In this document: positions 22,944-33,494 of the stretch, piece after piece
How positions within the stretch are numbered: the stretch's first letter is position 1
How the letters are laid out: every line of letters begins with the position of its first letter
NCBI GenBank assembly: GCA_964475955.1
Contig: CAYYZY010000005.1
Span: 1-64,000 of the forward strand
DNA from: DATKZH01 sp964475955
GTDB lineage: Bacteria; Planctomycetota; Planctomycetia; Pirellulales; Thermoguttaceae
Direction of reading: 5' to 3'
Length of the DNA: 64,000 bases
Notes under the pieces: model-generated
Told to the model about the DNA's origin: nothing
Seen by the model: the letters and a program-made list of their open reading frames with translations, nothing else
The model's database searches: none
Made by a program: the position numbers and the translations under genes

Positions 22944-25900
22944 CTACTTCTTCGAGTAGCAGACGAGCCGCCCGTCCTGGAGGGCGACGAAGATGCGGCC
23001 GGCGCGGTCGGTCGCCAGTCCCCACCAGGCGGGCAGGGCGGGAAGCGGCTGCGTCCAGAGCAACCGGCCGTCGGCCGCGGCCCGGGCGGTGAGGACGGGT
23101 GCGGCGTCGTCCGCCTCCGGCCCGTTCTTCCCGCCGGCCAACAGCACGGCGTTCGATCCCAGCGCCATGGCCCGAGGCTGCTTGGGCCCTTCCACTTCCC
23201 AGATCGCCTTGGGTTTCTCCTCTGGCGTGGGCTTCGGGGCCACGCGCACCACGCGGTCGTCGAGGCCGCGCACGATGGTATCGCCCGAGGCGGCCTGGAG
23301 CAGCGTCTTGGCGAAGTAGCGGCCGGCCCAGTATTCGGCGGGGGCGTAGAGCAGGCGGTCGAACGCGACGACCTCGCCGTCCATGAGGTACAGGTCGCAG
23401 CCGCCGGGCGCTTTGCCCAAAAGCTTCTGCTCGCGCATGTACTGGGCGACCTCCCGGTCGTAGACCCAGTTGGGGTCGGGCGGCGGCTTCTGCCCTCCCC
23501 ACTCGTCGACCAGCCGGTTGTGCAGGCGACCGTCGGCCAGGTCGTAGGCGGCGGGCGAGATCACGTTGCCGCCGGCCAGGTAGAGGCGATCATCGTGCAA
23601 CAGCAGGTGGCCCTGCACGCTCACGCCGGTGACGCGGCCGTCGCCGAACAGGTGGCCCGACGTGTTGTTCTGCCAGCGGATCCGCCCGGTGGCGGCCTCC
23701 AGCGCGTAGACGTGCGTGCCGTCGTAGCTGGCGATGCCGGCCGCCGCGTAGACCACGCCGTCGGCCGCCAGCGCCCCGCTGGCGACCGGCCACGTCGAGG
23801 CGAGTCGTCCGTAGACGTGGATCTTCCGCTCCGCCGGCGCCGCGCGGAACCGCCAAAGCCGCCGGCCCGTGGCCGCCTCGAAGGCGTAGATCCACCCGTC
23901 GCCGCTGCCGACGAAGAGCCGCCCTGCCTCGATCGCAGGCGGATAGTGGATGGGCCCGGCCGTATGGGCCTTCCACCCGGGCGTTCCGTCGGCGGCGTCC
24001 AGGGCGCGGACCGTGCCGTCGGAGCCGGCCACGAACACCCGGTTCCCGGCAGTGACCGGCGCGGTGGTTTCCACCCCCTCGGGCGGCTCGTACTGCCAGG
24101 CGCAGACCGCCTGTTCGGGCATCGCGACCGCGGCCGATGCGCTGCGCCGGTTGTCGGCCCGGTACGTGGGCCAATCGCCCGGCGCGATCTCCAGGGACGC
24201 GAGCGGCCGGGAGACGTCGGTCGCGGCCTGAAGGCGCTCGGCCTCGGTGGCTTCGGCTNNNNNNNNNNCTTCGAAATCGAAGTCGCCGTCCGGGGCCAGG
24301 CAGACGTTCCCCACCAGCGACAGGCTGCAATCGCACATCCACGGCCCCCAGTAGAGCATGCCGCCGGCCGCGATCACGCCGTCGTGGCAGTCGGGGCGCA
24401 TCGGGGCGATGCGCCGCGGCTGGTGGCCCGGCACGGTCAGCCGCAGCGTGCCCGCGTGGTCGTGGCCGCGGCAGAAGATGCTGTCGACCGTGCCCGTCGC
24501 CCGGGTGCAGTTGCCCCGCACGCAGTTCAGGTTCGCCCGAAGCTCGCCGGTCAAAGGATCGAACAGCCGGCTGGAGCTGGTGCGCCCCATGGCGTAGAGA
24601 CCCTCGCCGCGGAGCACGAGCTGGAAGTTGCCATGGGGGTATTGCCACAGGAGGCGGCCGTCGTCGGTCGAGGCGGCGACCAGGCGGGTGCGCTGCGGCC
24701 CGGCGAAGTAGACGGCGTCTTCCGAGCACTTCATGTAGGCCGTCGAGGTGAACCCGATGGCGGCCGTCTGCGCGCGGTGGTGCGTGCCGATCGCCTCCAA
24801 GAGCCGCGCGTCGGAGCTGCTCCAGAGGGGCTTGCCCTTGGTCGCGTCGAGGCAGGCGAGGAAGTGGGGGTGCGCGTAGCCGTAGATGCGATCGCCGGTC
24901 ATGGCCACGGCCCGGCCGTCGATGGGTTCGTCGAAAACGTGCGTCCAGAGCACCTCGTTCGTCTCCAGGTCGACGGCGAAGAAGGTCCGTCCGAAGCCCC
25001 AGGGGTATTCCTGTCGGTCGTAGCCGCGGGTCATGGGGCGCCACGGCCAGCCGGCGGCCGTGCGCGTGCCGTGCAGGGTTTCGTCGCGGAACTCCTCTAC
25101 GCCCACCAGCGCGTAGAGCACGCCGCCTCGGATCGCCATCCACTTCCACGCGGGACCGGTCGCGCCCTCGGGGGCGACGATCTCGCCTTGCAGCTCGCCG
25201 GTGGCCGCGCCCAGCAGCTTGCACGACTTGCCGTCGCCCAGGTAGAGCGTTCCCGGCGTGGCGACCATCGTGTTGCGGTGGATGTTGAACCCCGGCTCCA
25301 GCGGCCGCTTCCAGAGCAGCGTGCCGTTGTAGCCGTTCAGGGCCACGAGCGTGTTGAGCCAGGGCCAATCGCGCTCCTTGTAGCCGACGTGCCCGAACGC
25401 CTTGAACACCCGCCCGGCCGACGTGACCGTCACCTCCGGAAACGGCACGTACCACGGCCGACTGAGGAACTGCGTCAGGTACGGCGCCCGGGCGAGCCGG
25501 TCGGTCGACTGCGGGTTGTTGTCGGGCCCGTGGTAGGCGTGAGTCCAATCGTCGGCCCCGGGCGGGTAGGGCTTGGTGACCTCGCGGTGGCCGAGGAGCA
25601 CCTTCCCCAACGGGCGGACCGCGCGCACGAGCTCCTCCTCGCACGAGCCGACGGCCCCCACGGCGGCCGGGACGACCACCACGGCGTCGGCCAGGCTGGT
25701 GGCCAGCGGCAGGCTCGACCAGGCCGCCTTTTCGACGTAGACGCGCGTCCCCAACAGCCCGGCGGCGTCGAGCGCGGCCCGCGCGGCCGCCACCGCCTCA
25801 TCGCCCGGGAGCGGCACGTAGACCGTCAACTCGCTCCCCTCGGCCAGCCTTCGCGCCAACGCGGCCGGCTCGGGCGCCAACAGCACGCAGAGGCCCCGTT

Positions 25901-26042
25901 GCGTGCCGATCCGCTCGAGCAGCGCCCGCACTTCGGCCTCGCCAGGCGCCGTCCGCGCCGACTCCACCTCCGCCCCACGGGCTGCCGCCTCCGCCAACAG
26001 CGCCGCACCGATCGCAACCGCTGCAATCCCCGATTTCCTCAT
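22944..26042 (-). CDS. Exported PQQ-type propeller protein with methyltransferase-like domain
   Basis: The protein has about 1032 residues, counting ten unknown bases at 24259-24268 that leave the frame open. A signal peptide precedes a Rossmann-like region (about 35-150, VRALLERIGTQRG ... GLCVLLAP ... LPLATSLADAVVVVP). This resembles a degenerate SAM-methyltransferase fold without a clear SAM loop. DDWTHAYHGPDNNPQS then begins a long run of PQQ/WD-type beta-propeller repeats (YAFEAATGRRLWRFRA and similar), interrupted by a Cys-rich stretch (RPDCHDG, GPWMCDCSLS). Such proteins are abundant in planctomycetes and likely act in the periplasm as binding or redox scaffolds. The ATG at 26042 has a strong GGGGGAGGAG site. 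Function is unknown. Confidence 0.85.
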   Translation of the reverse strand: MRKSGIAAVAIGAALLAEAAARGAEVESARTAPGEAEVRALLERIGTQRGLCVLLAPEPAALARRLAEGSELTVYVPLPGDEAVAAARAALDAAGLLGTRVYVEKAAWSSLPLATSLADAVVVVPAAVGAVGSCEEELVRAVRPLGKVLLGHREVTKPYPPGADDWTHAYHGPDNNPQSTDRLARAPYLTQFLSRPWYVPFPEVTVTSAGRVFKAFGHVGYKERDWPWLNTLVALNGYNGTLLWKRPLEPGFNIHRNTMVATPGTLYLGDGKSCKLLGAATGELQGEIVAPEGATGPAWKWMAIRGGVLYALVGVEEFRDETLHGTRTAAGWPWRPMTRGYDRQEYPWGFGRTFFAVDLETNEVLWTHVFDEPIDGRAVAMTGDRIYGYAHPHFLACLDATKGKPLWSSSDARLLEAIGTHHRAQTAAIGFTSTAYMKCSEDAVYFAGPQRTRLVAASTDDGRLLWQYPHGNFQLVLRGEGLYAMGRTSSSRLFDPLTGELRANLNCVRGNCTRATGTVDSIFCRGHDHAGTLRLTVPGHQPRRIAPMRPDCHDGVIAAGGMLYWGPWMCDCSLSLVGNVCLAPDGDFDFEXXXXAEATEAERLQAATDVSRPLASLEIAPGDWPTYRADNRRSASAAVAMPEQAVCAWQYEPPEGVETTAPVTAGNRVFVAGSDGTVRALDAADGTPGWKAHTAGPIHYPPAIEAGRLFVGSGDGWIYAFEAATGRRLWRFRAAPAERKIHVYGRLASTWPVASGALAADGVVYAAAGIASYDGTHVYALEAATGRIRWQNNTSGHLFGDGRVTGVSVQGHLLLHDDRLYLAGGNVISPAAYDLADGRLHNRLVDEWGGQKPPPDPNWVYDREVAQYMREQKLLGKAPGGCDLYLMDGEVVAFDRLLYAPAEYWAGRYFAKTLLQAASGDTIVRGLDDRVVRVAPKPTPEEKPKAIWEVEGPKQPRAMALGSNAVLLAGGKNGPEADDAAPVLTARAAADGRLLWTQPLPALPAWWGLATDRAGRIFVALQDGRLVCYSKK
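24259..24268. other. 10-base assembly gap
   Basis: Ten N lie inside the propeller gene. The flanking frames are compatible, but the true gap length is unknown, so the protein could be missing residues here. Confidence 0.95.
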
Positions 26043-26520
26043 GGCGAACTCCTCCCCCGACAGGCAATCGCGCACCCGCTCCGCCCACTGCGGCGGGCCC
26101 CACTGCGCCAGTGTACCAATCCCGCACGCCGATTCCAGCACGGAAGTCGAGGGGCGGGGGAGGGGAGTAGCGAGTGGTGAGTGGTGAGTGGCGACAAATG
26201 TTGAGTGTTGAGGGTTTGTGGTTGAGGGTAAGGAGTGCTCTTCCCGCAGTTGCCCGATATCTTGAAACCCGAGCCCAGATGCTCGATTCGCGTCCCTCAG
26301 CCGAGGCAGGCGTCGCGATCTTCGCCGTCGCTTTCTCGAAGCCCTGGCCCAGTTCGCACGGGGAAGGGATCGAACGCAATCCCGTCGGTTTACGAGGAAT
26401 CCGGAATCCCAAACGGGTTGACGTCTCCCTCGCCGGCCGGGCTATAATGGGCCCGGCCGGTGCGCCGGCACGCGAGAGCTTCCCACCCGTTGAATTCGCC
26501 CCGAAATCGGAGAGCCCCCC
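26043..26520. other. Divergent intergenic region with low-complexity repeat
   Basis: About 478 bp lie between the reverse propeller gene and the forward oxidoreductase. A GTGAGTGG-type tandem stretch occupies about 26168-26228 and resembles the complement of the CCACTCGCC run at 40200-40247. The right end holds a good promoter. I see no ORF or RNA gene. Confidence 0.6.
26418..26448 (+). promoter_or_regulatory. Sigma-70-type promoter
   Basis: TTGACG (26418-26423), a 19-bp spacer and a perfect TATAAT (26443-26448) lie 73 bp before the oxidoreductase start. The long spacer is the only weakness. Confidence 0.55.
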
Positions 26521-27819
26521 ATGAGCCGCGCCAGCACACGCCCCAGCCGACCCTCCACGCGCCGGCAGTTCCTCCAAACCTCCGGCGCCGCGGCCGTCGC
26601 CGGCACGCTGAGCGCGGGGCTGGCGCGGCACGTCCACGCCGCCGGCAGCGACGTGCTCCGCCTCGGGCTGGTCGGCTGCGGAGGGCGAGGCACCGGCGCG
26701 GCCGTCCAGGCACTCACGGCCGATCCGAACACCCGGCTGGTCGCCCTGGCCGACGCATTCGACGACCGTCTCCAGGTCAGCCTTCATAACCTGAAGCGAT
26801 CGGAGCCGGCCGATCGCGTGGCCGTCGACGAGGACCATCGCTTCGTCGGGTTCGACGCCTGCCGGCAGCTCGTCGACAGCGGCGTCGACGTCGTCCTTCT
26901 GGCCGCCCCGCCACACTTCCGGCCGCAGCACCTGAAAACGTGCATCGACGCCGGCAAACACGTCTTCGCCGAGAAACCGGTGGCCGTCGACGCCCCGGGC
27001 GCGCGCAGCGTGCTGGAAACCGCCGCGGAGGCCGATCGCAAGGGGCTGACGATCGTCTCCGGCCTCTGCTGGCGGTACGAAACCGGCATGCAACACACGA
27101 TCGACCAGGTTCACCAGGGCCGGATCGGCGAGATCGTCGCCCTGGAAACCACGCGCTACGGCCGGGGCGTCGGCAAGCTCGCCGAGCGCCGGCCCGGCTG
27201 GACCGACCTGGAGTACCAGATGCGCAACTGGTACTACTTCACCTGGCTGAGCGGCGACTTCATCGTCGAGCAGTTCGTCCACGAGCTCGACAAGATGGCT
27301 TGGCTGATGCGCGACGAATACCCCGTGCGCTGCTACGCGACAGGCGGGCGGCAGACGCGCGTCGAGCCGAAGTACGGGCACATCTACGACCACTTCAACG
27401 CGGTGTTCGAGTACGAGAGCGGCCCGAAGCTCTACGCCGGCACCCGGCACCAGCAGGGCACCGACGGCGTGCGCCTCGACTACGCCATGGGCACCCGGGG
27501 CGCCTGCGACATGATGAAGTACACCATCACCGGCCGGGAACCGTGGAAGTGGGCCGGGAAGCGCACGGTGATGCACCAGCTCGAGCACGACGCGCTGTTC
27601 GCGGCCCTGCGCCGCGGTGAGGCGATCAACAACGGCCGGTACATGGCCCAGTCGACGATGATGGGCATCCTCGCGCGCATGTCGGCGTATACGGGAAAAA
27701 CCCTCACCTGGGAGCAGGCCCTCGCCTCGGAGGAAAAGCTCGGCCCGCCCCGCTACGACTGGGACGTCCCTTTCCCCGCCCCCCCCGTCGCCATGCCCGG
27801 CGTGACGCCGTTTGCGTGA
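26521..27819 (+). CDS. Gfo/Idh/MocA family oxidoreductase, Tat-exported
   Basis: The 432-residue protein begins with a twin-arginine signal (STRRQFLQTSGAAA, about residues 12-25). The Rossmann motif LGLVGCGGRGTG follows (about 49-60), then the family signature AEKPVAVD (about 155) and a GFO_IDH_MocA C-terminal domain (YFTWLSGDFIVEQFVHELDK, about 240-260). It is expected to be a periplasmic NAD(P)-dependent oxidoreductase acting on a sugar derivative; the substrate is unknown. A TATAAT promoter lies 73 bp upstream and the next gene starts 40 bp downstream. It is only distantly like the paralogue at 1057-2313. The family call is firm. Confidence 0.93.
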   Translation: MSRASTRPSRPSTRRQFLQTSGAAAVAGTLSAGLARHVHAAGSDVLRLGLVGCGGRGTGAAVQALTADPNTRLVALADAFDDRLQVSLHNLKRSEPADRVAVDEDHRFVGFDACRQLVDSGVDVVLLAAPPHFRPQHLKTCIDAGKHVFAEKPVAVDAPGARSVLETAAEADRKGLTIVSGLCWRYETGMQHTIDQVHQGRIGEIVALETTRYGRGVGKLAERRPGWTDLEYQMRNWYYFTWLSGDFIVEQFVHELDKMAWLMRDEYPVRCYATGGRQTRVEPKYGHIYDHFNAVFEYESGPKLYAGTRHQQGTDGVRLDYAMGTRGACDMMKYTITGREPWKWAGKRTVMHQLEHDALFAALRRGEAINNGRYMAQSTMMGILARMSAYTGKTLTWEQALASEEKLGPPRYDWDVPFPAPPVAMPGVTPFA

Positions 27820-27859
27820 GGTTTCCGACGGTCACACAACGTATCATGGAGGAACGAAC

Positions 27860-28783
<924 letters not shown>

Positions 28784-28950
28784 CATCGCCCCACGCGCAC
28801 CGCAGCTTTTGCATCGGCCAGCACGCCTTGAAAGCTTCGCGTGCGTACGTTGCCACGCATCGTCGGGTGTCGTCACTTCTCCCGCGTAGGCCGCGCAACG
28901 TCCGGGATGCGCGTCTTTAGGTGAAGCCGGGGAACGATGCCCCCCGCCGT

Positions 28951-30162
28951 TCACTCCGGCTTCTCGGGAGTCTTTCGCTTCGGGGCGATCTTGGCGATCG
29001 CTTCGGAGGCGGCGGCGCGCGCGTCGGCCGGGGCCTGGTCGGAGGCGGCCAGCGCCTCCAGCGCGGGCAGGGCGGCCGAGGCGGCCGGGCCGATCTCGCC
29101 GAGGGTTTCCGCCGCTTCGGGGCCCCAGTTGAAGTCGGCCAGCTCGCCGATCAGCACGCCGACGGCCGGCTCGGCGCGCCCGGTGATCTGCCAAAGGGCC
29201 TTCGCCCCCGGCACGCGGGCGGCCAGCGGGCCGTTGGCCAGGGCGTCTTCCAGGGCCGGGGCGGCGCTCTTGGCGGCCGGGCCGAGCCGGCCCAGGGCGA
29301 CCGCCGCGTCTTCGCGAACCGGGTCCACCCGGTCGTCCAGCGCGGCGGCCAGCGCCGCGATCGCCTCGGGCCCGATCTTCGGCCCGATGCCCCCCAGCGC
29401 CTGCGCCGCGTTGCGACGGACCGAGGCCGCCCCGTCGCCCAAGAGCCGCACCAACTCGGGCACGGCCGGCGCCGCCGCGGGCCCGATGTCGCGCAGCGCC
29501 CGGCAGGCCCAGTACTGGGTGTGAAAATGCTCGTGGTCGAGCGCTTCGATGAGCGCGGGAACCGCCGCCTTCGCCTCGGGCCCGATCCCCATCATCGCCC
29601 ACATCGCAGCCCGGCGCCCGGTGGATTCGTCCTCCTCCACGAGCGCGATCAACGGCTCGACCGCCTCCTTCGCCTGCGGGCCGATCAGGTTGATCGCGCC
29701 GCAGGCGCCGGCCACCACTTGCGGATTCTCGTGCTCCAGCGCCGCGATCAGCCCGTCGAGGGCGTTCGGCCCCCCTGCTCCCAGCGCTTTGCTCACGGTG
29801 ACCCAAACGGGCAGGTAGGTCGGCCCGCGGAGCCCCTCGGTGAGTTCGTACTCCCGGTCGGCCAGCGCGGCGATCATCGCCGGAACGGCCGCTTCCGCAC
29901 CCGGGCCGATCGCCCCCAGCGCCCGGGCGGCCTCGGCGCGGACGTCGGCCTCGCCGTCGCCGAGCGCCTCGATCAAGGCCGCGACGGCCTCCCTGGCCTC
30001 GGGCCCGCGCCGCCCGATCGCCGCGGCGGCCTCGCGCCGCTCGGCCGCCTCCTCGGCCGCAAGGGACTCGATCCATTCGGCCACGGGCTTCTCGGCCGCC
30101 GGTGGCTGAGCGGTCGGCTCGCCGGCCAACACCGCGAGAATCGCCAAACTGAGGGTGGTCAT
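28951..30162 (-). CDS. Exported HEAT-repeat protein
   Basis: The 403-residue protein has a short signal peptide (TTLSLAILAVLAGEPTAQ). Ten or so HEAT/PBS-lyase-type repeats follow, each about 30 residues with an A-x-x-A-L-G-x-I-G-P-E-A pattern (for example RALGAIGPGAEAAVPAMIAA). HEAT repeats form superhelical scaffolds for protein binding; no catalytic site is present. GAAGGACG sits before ATG 30162. The gene is divergent from the BON-domain gene and convergent with the SEC-C gene. The C-terminal tail is Ala/Lys/Glu-rich. Function beyond a periplasmic scaffold is unknown. Confidence 0.88.
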   Translation of the reverse strand: MTTLSLAILAVLAGEPTAQPPAAEKPVAEWIESLAAEEAAERREAAAAIGRRGPEAREAVAALIEALGDGEADVRAEAARALGAIGPGAEAAVPAMIAALADREYELTEGLRGPTYLPVWVTVSKALGAGGPNALDGLIAALEHENPQVVAGACGAINLIGPQAKEAVEPLIALVEEDESTGRRAAMWAMMGIGPEAKAAVPALIEALDHEHFHTQYWACRALRDIGPAAAPAVPELVRLLGDGAASVRRNAAQALGGIGPKIGPEAIAALAAALDDRVDPVREDAAVALGRLGPAAKSAAPALEDALANGPLAARVPGAKALWQITGRAEPAVGVLIGELADFNWGPEAAETLGEIGPAASAALPALEALAASDQAPADARAAASEAIAKIAPKRKTPEKPE

Positions 30163-30264
30163 TTCAGGTCGTCCTTCAAGTGTCTTGCCCCGTTTGTGTT
30201 TCCTGATTATTGTCCCGCCGCGGCCTGCGGACAATGAACGTCGCTGGGGCAATCCGGCCGTTCG

Positions 30265-30295
30265 TTGACCCTGTGGGGGGGGTGAGGCATACTAT
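30265..30295 (+). promoter_or_regulatory. Promoter upstream of the BON-domain gene
   Basis: TTGACC (30265-30270) is followed by TACTAT (30290-30295) after 19 bp, or CATACT (30288-30293) after 17 bp. It lies about 140 bp before ATG 30438. Confidence 0.45.
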
Positions 30296-30437
30296 TTGGG
30301 TGGCACTGGTCGGTGCGGGCCGACGATACAGACGGGGGGGCCAGGTCTGGCAGGCGGTACGGCTGGGGGCCTAAGGGCCCGACGCTCGGGGGTGCGGCGG
30401 GGATTCGCCGACAAGCTCGGAAACGGGGAATGTTTCC

Positions 30438-31373
30438 ATGCGGATCGATCGGCTATTGACGGCAGCAGTGGTGCTTCTCGTTGCGGCCGCCGGCGTCGAA
30501 GTCCACGGCCAAGCCCGCCCGAGACCGCGCCCCCTCCAGCGGACCACCGACCGAGAAGTCCCGTCGCTCTTCGGGCCGCGATCGCTCGGGTACCCGACCT
30601 ATCCCAAGCCGCGCAACTTCGGCGGCGGCGGGCAGTTCGGGCCACGACCCAACCTGGGCCGAGGGTTCTCATCGAGCTCGGGAACCAACATTTGGCAGGA
30701 TTTTTCGTACAGCCCGTCCGAGGCCGCGCAGTCGTACATCCAGTTCCACCGGACGGGCCAGCGTGCCATGGAGCCGGCTGCCCAGCCCTCGGCGCCACGC
30801 CAGCAGTCCCCCGCAGGGAGGAGGCAAGCCGGGCTCCAAGAGGTGCCTCCCGGGGGGCCCGCCGGCCCGGCCGAGCCGCCTCCGGGCCAAGCCCAGCCTC
30901 CGCGTCGGCCAGTCGAGCCGATGCGCCGCCCGACCGAGCCGACTCCCGGTCAGGCCGCGCAGGCGGAAGCCGCCTCCGGCCAGATGCCGCCCGAAGGCGC
31001 TTCGGCGGTCGGACAGGGCGAAGCCGCCGCTGCTACGCCCGGCCAGGAGTTGAGCGCCGGGGCGCCGATCGTGGCGAGGAACCCGCGCTTCCAGTGGCGA
31101 AGCGACCTGCTCAGCGGACAGCGCCACGAGTCGGTCCTCGTGGAGCGTCTGCGCCGGGCGTTGGGCGACCGACTCCGCTCGCCGGTCGAGGTCTCGATCG
31201 ACGACCAGACGGCCACGCTCCGCGGCGTGGTCGCCACCGAGCACGATCGTCTCCTGGCCGGACACGTCGCCCGCTTCGAGCCGGGCGTCCTCCGCGTCGA
31301 GAACGAGCTGGTCGCCGCGAGTGCTTCAGAGCGCCCCGCCGAGGCGCGCCCGGCCGCCGAGTCGGCCGAGTGA
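30438..31373 (+). CDS. Exported Pro-rich protein with C-terminal BON domain
   Basis: The 311-residue protein has a signal peptide (about 1-25) and a Gly/Arg/Pro-rich region. A low-complexity linker of repeated Pro-Gly-Gln, Arg-Arg and Pro-Thr-Glu (about 110-215) follows. The C-terminus (about 230-298) resembles a BON domain: ESVLVERLRRALGDRL, then VEVSIDDQTATLRGVVATEH and ARFEPGVLRVENEL. BON domains bind phospholipid or envelope surfaces, so a periplasmic or outer-membrane-associated role is likely. It has its own promoter and is divergent from the HEAT gene. No partner gene suggests a pathway. Confidence 0.8.
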   Translation: MRIDRLLTAAVVLLVAAAGVEVHGQARPRPRPLQRTTDREVPSLFGPRSLGYPTYPKPRNFGGGGQFGPRPNLGRGFSSSSGTNIWQDFSYSPSEAAQSYIQFHRTGQRAMEPAAQPSAPRQQSPAGRRQAGLQEVPPGGPAGPAEPPPGQAQPPRRPVEPMRRPTEPTPGQAAQAEAASGQMPPEGASAVGQGEAAAATPGQELSAGAPIVARNPRFQWRSDLLSGQRHESVLVERLRRALGDRLRSPVEVSIDDQTATLRGVVATEHDRLLAGHVARFEPGVLRVENELVAASASERPAEARPAAESAE

Positions 31374-31559
31374 TCCGCGCCGCTTCCCCGGCAAAATGAT
31401 GCGCGTCACGGTGCGCGCCGACAACCGCGTACCGGCCAGCCGCTTGCCGGGCCGACGCCGCCGTCCACGATCAGGATTTGCGCAGGTACAGCTTGTGCGA
31501 TTCCGAGTGGCTGCGCTCGACTCGAGTGGTCTCCGCGCGGCCCGCCCCGTCGGCCGCCG

Positions 31560-31587
31560 TTGCAGCGCGGGCGCGGCGGGTTAAGAT
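31560..31587 (+). promoter_or_regulatory. Possible promoter
   Basis: TTGCAG (31560-31565) and TAAGAT (31582-31587) are 16 bp apart and precede ATG 31662 by about 75 bp. The rest of the gap at 31374-31661 holds no ORF or structure I can support. Confidence 0.42.
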
Positions 31588-31661
31588 GCCTGGCAGGGGC
31601 CCGCGCTGCGGCACGCGCCGAGGCTCGGAGGTTCCCGTCCGTCTTGCCCGGGAGAAGCACC

Positions 31662-32786
31662 ATGCCGACCGATCTGCCGTCGAAGCCGCTCGTTCTGTGG
31701 TTGCTGCCGATACTGGCCGCCGTCTTGGCTCCGGCCGCGCCGGCCGGCGACGCACCGTTCGCCCGCGCAACCGAAAGCGACAGGGCGATCACGATCGAGA
31801 CCGATAAGCTCGAGGCCGTCATTCCGAAGAAAGCCCCCAAGCACTGGATGACCGGCATCGAGAAGGGGTCCTTTCTGGACAAGAGCACCGGCTTCCGCGA
31901 GGCGGGCGACGGGCTGATGGTCGTCGACTGGCTGATGGAGGCCGGCAGCGACGCGGCCTACGCCGACCAGGTCGCCGCACCCGACGGCCACGGCGTCGGC
32001 CGCTACCTCTGGCACGCCAACGAGACCGACCCGAAGCGCAAGGCGTACGCCGTCAACGCCCACGGCACGAGCCACCGCAAGCGCGTGGTCGAAGGCCCCC
32101 AGCTCTGCCATCGGATGAAGCCGGTGGAGCCCGAGGTGATCCGCGGCAAGGACTTCGTGGCGGTCCGAACGACCTACCGCTACGAGTACGCGGCCCCGGG
32201 CCGCAAGCCGGGCTCGCGGTGGACGCAAGTGGTCGTCTTCCCGCAGGGGGTGCGCTACTTCCTGCTGATGGACCGGATCGACAGCGTCAACGATTCCGAC
32301 GAGATGTTCCTCCGCAACGACACCCCCGGCTGCGTGCGCCACCAGCGCGGCGACACCTTCAGCGAGATGTACCTCAGCTACCTCGGCGGCCCGGAGGGAC
32401 TGCGCATCCCCTCAAGTGAGTTTTTCACCCCCTTCGCCCCCGACGAGAAGTTCCACTACCGCCGCGACGCGAACGAGGTGCCCGACCACTTCATCCGCGC
32501 CTACCGCCTCCGCGACAAGGCGACCGGCGCGCCCGGCCCGTGGCTGGCGGGCCTCACGCTCGAGCCCTCGATCGTGTACGAAGCGTGGTGCAGCCAGCGT
32601 TTCGGCGGGATCATCGTGATGATCGAGGAGATCTACGGCCGCCCCATCCAGGCCGGCCAGTCGTTCCGCGCCGCCCACGCCGTGGGCTACTTCGACACCC
32701 TCGACCAGATGCACGCGTTGTACGAACGATACAAGGGGCACACGGGGCTGGAGGTTGACGAGGCGGGGTGGAAGCTCGTAGAATAA
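31662..32786 (+). CDS. Exported planctomycete protein of unknown function
   Basis: The 374-residue protein has a signal peptide (PTDLPSKPLVLWLLPILAAV, residues 2-21). The mature part is predicted mostly beta with many aromatic and acidic residues. Landmarks are TTYRYEYA, VVVFPQGVRYFLLMDRID, SYLGGPEGLRIP and the C-terminal ALYERYKG. The pattern of a substrate-induced beta-sandwich (GVRYFLLMDRIDSVND) is reminiscent of glycan-handling proteins common in planctomycetes, but I do not recognise a named domain. ATG 31662 has GGAGAAGCACC upstream and a promoter about 75 bp before. It stands alone between unrelated genes. Confidence 0.8.
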   Translation: MPTDLPSKPLVLWLLPILAAVLAPAAPAGDAPFARATESDRAITIETDKLEAVIPKKAPKHWMTGIEKGSFLDKSTGFREAGDGLMVVDWLMEAGSDAAYADQVAAPDGHGVGRYLWHANETDPKRKAYAVNAHGTSHRKRVVEGPQLCHRMKPVEPEVIRGKDFVAVRTTYRYEYAAPGRKPGSRWTQVVVFPQGVRYFLLMDRIDSVNDSDEMFLRNDTPGCVRHQRGDTFSEMYLSYLGGPEGLRIPSSEFFTPFAPDEKFHYRRDANEVPDHFIRAYRLRDKATGAPGPWLAGLTLEPSIVYEAWCSQRFGGIIVMIEEIYGRPIQAGQSFRAAHAVGYFDTLDQMHALYERYKGHTGLEVDEAGWKLVE

Positions 32787-32936
32787 ATCCGAGGAAAGGC
32801 CCTGGGACCGGCGCATCGACGCGCCCGCTGGACGGCTCGACGGGCCGCGCCTGTGTAGACGGAATCCAATCCGGGGATAGAACTGGCAAGTGCTTTCTCC
32901 GTCGGGACTCAACGTGCGCGGGCAGGAGCTACGGCA

Positions 32937-33367
32937 ATGGGAAGCGAAACGATGGGCCGGGTCCTCACCGAAGCGACGATCGAGAACCTCAAGGACCTCT
33001 GGGACTCCGAGCGGGGCTTGATACCGCCGGAGAAGGTGCGCCGCGTCACGGTGCCCGACGCGCCGGTCGGCACGGGCGCGACGTTGCTGTCGTTGCCCAC
33101 CCGGCTGATCCGCGAGTTGGGACTCACGGCGCGCCGCCGGCGCAAGGTGATCAGCAGTACGGGCCCCGCGGAGTCGACCGTCTACGACGCCGTGCGCCTG
33201 ACGATCCAGGACCGCGACTGCGCGGTCGAGGTGATCGAAGTGCCCGACGACGTTCCCCCCCTGATCGGCCAACTGCCGCTGGAGTCGACCTGGTCGTCGA
33301 TCTCCGCGCCCGCCGACTGACCGGCAACCCGGCCCACGGCGGCGAGCAGGTGTTTGAGCTGTTGTGA
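32937..33367 (+). pseudogene. Decayed clan AA (retropepsin-like) aspartic protease
   Basis: The first frame (32937-33320) encodes a small protein with ATLLSLPTRLIRELGL, DAVRLTIQ and PPLIGQLPLE, the layout of small bacterial clan AA aspartic proteases. Their active site reads DTGAT; here it reads VGTGAT, so the catalytic Asp is Gly. Near 33283 the frame breaks. The expected C-terminus (VDLVVDLRARRLTGNP then AHGGEQVFELL) continues in another frame to TGA 33365-33367. Loss of the catalytic Asp plus a frameshift argue for genuine decay, not a sequencing error. A weak GGAGC lies before ATG 32937. Confidence 0.75.
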
Positions 33368-33494
33368 TGGGGAGTGGCCCGTTTTCGCCGGCATGGCGGC
33401 CTCCCTCGCTTCTCTGACGTGCGGCTCTGAGCCCCTCAGCCCAACGAGCACCGTCTACCCCATCACCGCGTACGAACCGGAGGAAGCGTGAGGC

